A stretch of DNA of 64,000 nt from NCBI RefSeq assembly GCF_051401765.1, contig NC_135066.1, forward strand, positions 18,455,001 through 18,519,000, given 5' to 3'. The translations under genes were made by a program, and so were the position numbers. Of the stretch, positions 61,801 to 64,000 are shown piece by piece. Positions within the stretch are counted from its first letter, which is position 1. The number at the start of each line of letters is the position of its first letter. The notes beneath the pieces were generated by a model. That model was not told where the DNA came from, ran no database searches, and worked only from the letters and a program-made list of their open reading frames with translations. This DNA is from Calliopsis andreniformis (lineage: Eukaryota > Arthropoda > Insecta > Hymenoptera > Andrenidae).

Positions 61801-62599
61801 AGTGGTAACGTTATATGTACATATTTAGGAATAAGTACTGTAATTAGTAACGAAAGAGTGAAAGAGAGTGAATGGTGTGTGTAAAACAAACGGCTCTTTT
61901 CTGAACTACTACTACAGATTTTTACAAATCGATGGAAATGACAAATCAGCTCTTTTCAGAGCTACTTTTATTCAGGAACACTCCACATTAATAAATACAG
62001 GATGACTTATTATTTCTGTTTCACGCGAAGTCTCATGAAACGCATTGCACCTAAGGTATTTCACGACATTTTTCATGGCACAGGAATAGTACGCGTTTTT
62101 GCTGGGTCTCCTACATCTATTGCGAGCGTATTTGTAGTTGTAAGTTGTAACAGGTGTTGACATCTACATTCAGAGGGGATCCTACTCCATGACCATTCCG
62201 CAAAGAGTGAGGAAGCCGCTCGGGCTAGGCCGCCCGCGAGCGATTGCGGGCACTGCCAAATGCCCGCGGGAAGGTTTTCTGAGTATCACTGTTCTAGAGC
62301 ATCTGTTGGAATTAAAATCTTGTATATATGACGAAATAATAAATATTACAGACAGCAGACAATAGGCTAATATGAGTTTTTGAAAATTTGAACAAACGTG
62401 TCGATATGTGCTTGGATGTCGGAGTAGAATACTTCCAACACATGCTGTAGAAGGAGTTTACAGGTATAGGTGAGTGCATATAAATCGCGACGATTTCTTT
62501 TTTCCCAATCGTTCTTATTTGGGACACGCTTTTTTATTAATGTAACTCTTGCGTTCCTACGATCGGATCACTAAAGACCCGCCACAGAGAATACGTATA

Positions 62600-63252
62600 C
62601 AGGGTATCTCAAAATTGGTGGTACAATTGAAATGAGAGTGATTTTACATGAAAAAATAAGGCGATAATGTACAATACAAATTGATCTGTTACGTCTCGGC
62701 TACGTTGCCGGGGATAAATAACAGTATAATATATAAAGTTTAGACTACTATTGTCTTCCTCGGGATCGTCGGAGTATTCGTAATTAGGAATTAGTTGGAC
62801 TGAGCGTCACTTAAATACATGCGTATAAGGATACAGGTAGTTTATTCAATTATATCTCGTTTCAGAGATACTGTAGATATGTTATTACAATTATATATTT
62901 TTTCGAAAGTACAAAATATAGTTTAAGTTACATGATATATCTTTTCGGAGATACAAAATATAGTTTACAATAGTTGACAATGTTTGGCTACCTTAAAACT
63001 AGCTTATGAGGGAGAAGAATCCTAATGGCTCGGCGTTAGGAGATTTACAAGATGTCTCTTCTTCTCGTTCCACGGTTTTCACGTCGCGTGGGGCACTAAC
63101 TAACAACTGTGTACTCGACGGGCCTAGTATTCGACACTTGTGTTCAAGTAAAAGTACACCATTTCGATAGTAAAAGTACACCATATTTCGATTTATCTTG
63201 TCATGCAGTATCATTGGCTTTCCGTTTCTACTACCAGTTCTGGGACACCCTG
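62600..63252. mobile_element. MITE of the CAGGGTGTCCCA family nested in the palindrome, 653 bp
   Basis: CAGGGTATCTCAAAATTGGT GGTA (62600) mirrors TACCAGTTCTGGGACACCCT G (ending 63252), with TA on both sides (62598-62599 and 63253-63254). Pairing runs about 70-80 bp inward. Same family as 15365-15837 and 27018-27700. Internal sequence 62690-63150 has no recognised gene. Confidence 0.8.
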
Positions 63253-63488
63253 TAGATCATGATTGACCTGAACGCAGACCTTACGGTCCGTACTCTAAGG
63301 ACTAATACGCTAATAGGCACACACATATAACCGTCTCAATTGTAATAGTCGTACGAGTAGTATGGGTTACGGTGGTTAAAATCTATTGACACATAGAGAC
63401 TCTGTATGTAAGAGACTGTTCCTGCTGAGTTCCCGCTGCGATGTTACCATGGCGGCACTGCTTTGAATACTCTAGGCAGATCACCTTG

Positions 63489-64000
63489 TAGAAGTAGATG
63501 CATGCAGAAATTTCTAAAATGTTGGAGGAATTTTTTTGATACCTGAATAAGCGGAATTTGAAATCAATCGGCACGTGGATACATTTTAATAAATAAAGCA
63601 TTATATCGTATTTTACAATTACAAATGACCATGCTATTGTTGAACCTTTATTTAGTTCACATCTGTTTGGAATTCTTTTACCTTATACATTAACAGTCAG
63701 ATAAGTCTTGAAATTATAGTTAGGATCTACATAACTCAGGGAATTTTCTTGACTGTAGCAGCGAACACGTATTATACACCTACAAGTGTCTGGTTTAGCG
63801 AATTATGGGATTAGGACCGGTCATAACCGGCAACCTTCCAAGAACAAGCTTTACCGAAAACGCAGAGATACAATTTAAGTACTGCATATTCGAGACAGAC
63901 TTCATTTATCACTTATTCGTCCATATATAGGGTATTCACGATAATTTGTATCAGCGTTTCTTTCGAAGGGAACTTTTATTTTTATAAATGGATTGTTACA
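63489..64000. other. Unassigned AT-rich sequence to the window edge
   Basis: No gene seen. An isolated terminus-like TATAGGGTATTCACGATAAT lies at about 63928 and could be the start of another TIR element cut by the window end. Confidence 0.4.

Larger units (their letters stand above)
59944..62291 (+). mobile_element. hAT transposon with perfect 8-bp target duplication, 2.35 kb
   Basis: Termini CAGCGATGCTCAAGC (59944) and, on the minus strand, CAGTGATACTCAGAA (from 62291) match the Charlie/Tip-like hAT end consensus. TTCTAGAG is duplicated exactly at 59936-59943 and 62292-62299. The subterminal regions are CG-rich on both sides (CCCGCGAGG, CCCGCGGGC). A hAT transposase tail lies at 61444-61705. 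60230-61430 is AT-rich with no recognisable coding sequence; a minus-strand stretch near 61000-61200 has a short open reading but no motif. Non-autonomous. Confidence 0.88.
59573..63488. mobile_element. Palindromic TIR element carrying two later insertions
   Basis: Ends CCGGGTGATCCTCTCGATAG AGTACTCAAAGCAGTGCCGC (59573) and its complement ending GATCACCTTG (63488) are flanked by TA. The left arm to 59943 continues after the hAT at 62300. The right arm, 62300-63488, is split by a MITE at 62600-63252. With both removed, the outer element is about 0.9 kb and nearly all inverted arm. Anchors are GAGTACGGACCGAAATG / GGTCCGTACTCTAAG and AAGAAATCGTCGCAATTTAT / ATAAATCGCGACGATTTCTT. No coding sequence of its own: the frame at 59642-59842 is arm sequence. 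Confidence 0.8.

Noticed and set aside
61620..61889. Proline/leucine-rich minus-strand frame
   Set aside because: It is the reverse of the hAT transposase tail plus the (AGT/GGT)n microsatellite.

Overview
This is a gene-poor stretch of an insect nuclear genome, most likely hymenopteran (ant, bee or wasp). The grounds are AT-rich intron-containing DNA, a clear insect allatostatin-A-type receptor, and decayed transposons of kinds common in ant and bee genomes (DD41D mariner-like, PIF/Harbinger, hAT, jockey-like LINE, copia). No bacterial features, tRNA, rRNA or CRISPR were seen. The order assignment is inference; 'arthropod' is secure.

Only one host gene is recognisable. Two coding exons on the + strand, 25114-25553 and 32090-32219, join in phase to give the first 190 residues (extracellular N-terminus to the end of TM4, including the DRY motif) of an allatostatin-A receptor-like GPCR. 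I could not find the exons for TM5-7. They may lie beyond 64000, making the second intron longer than 31 kb, or be too short for me to see.

Everything else is mobile-element debris and unassigned AT-rich DNA. Region by region: 1-1.8 kb holds remnants of a YqaJ-nuclease-like repeat protein and a LINE. 1.8-3.3 kb is strongly T/G-skewed. 3.5-9.8 kb holds three foldback elements. 15-18.5 kb holds another foldback element, half of a repeated arm, a broken transposase and a further inverted repeat. 24 kb holds a broken mariner-like element. 25-32 kb is the receptor, whose first intron contains three long hairpins and an LTR-like repeat. 32.5-36.8 kb is a 4.3-kb element with inverted ends. 38-39.6 kb is a copia remnant. 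40-42.2 kb is a foldback element with tandemly built arms. 42.7-46.9 kb is a PIF/Harbinger element. 47.7-48.5 kb is a DD41D element. 49-52 kb is an inverted LINE pair. 57-58.3 kb is a second LTR-like copy. 59.6-63.5 kb is a palindromic element with a hAT and a MITE nested in it.

Three results stand out. First, the two LTR-like copies (29.84-30.96 and 57.23-58.27 kb) contain tandem short modules, each a small dyad whose outer base pair changes in a compensatory way from unit to unit. Second, nested insertions can be proved from the sequence: the hAT and the MITE sit in opposite arms of one palindrome, so each arm preserves the other's empty site, and a MITE inside the Harbinger transposase exon is removed exactly by its TTA duplication, restoring the reading frame. 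Third, long inverted repeats from many unrelated families are packed around and inside the receptor introns, where transcription would make double-stranded RNA.
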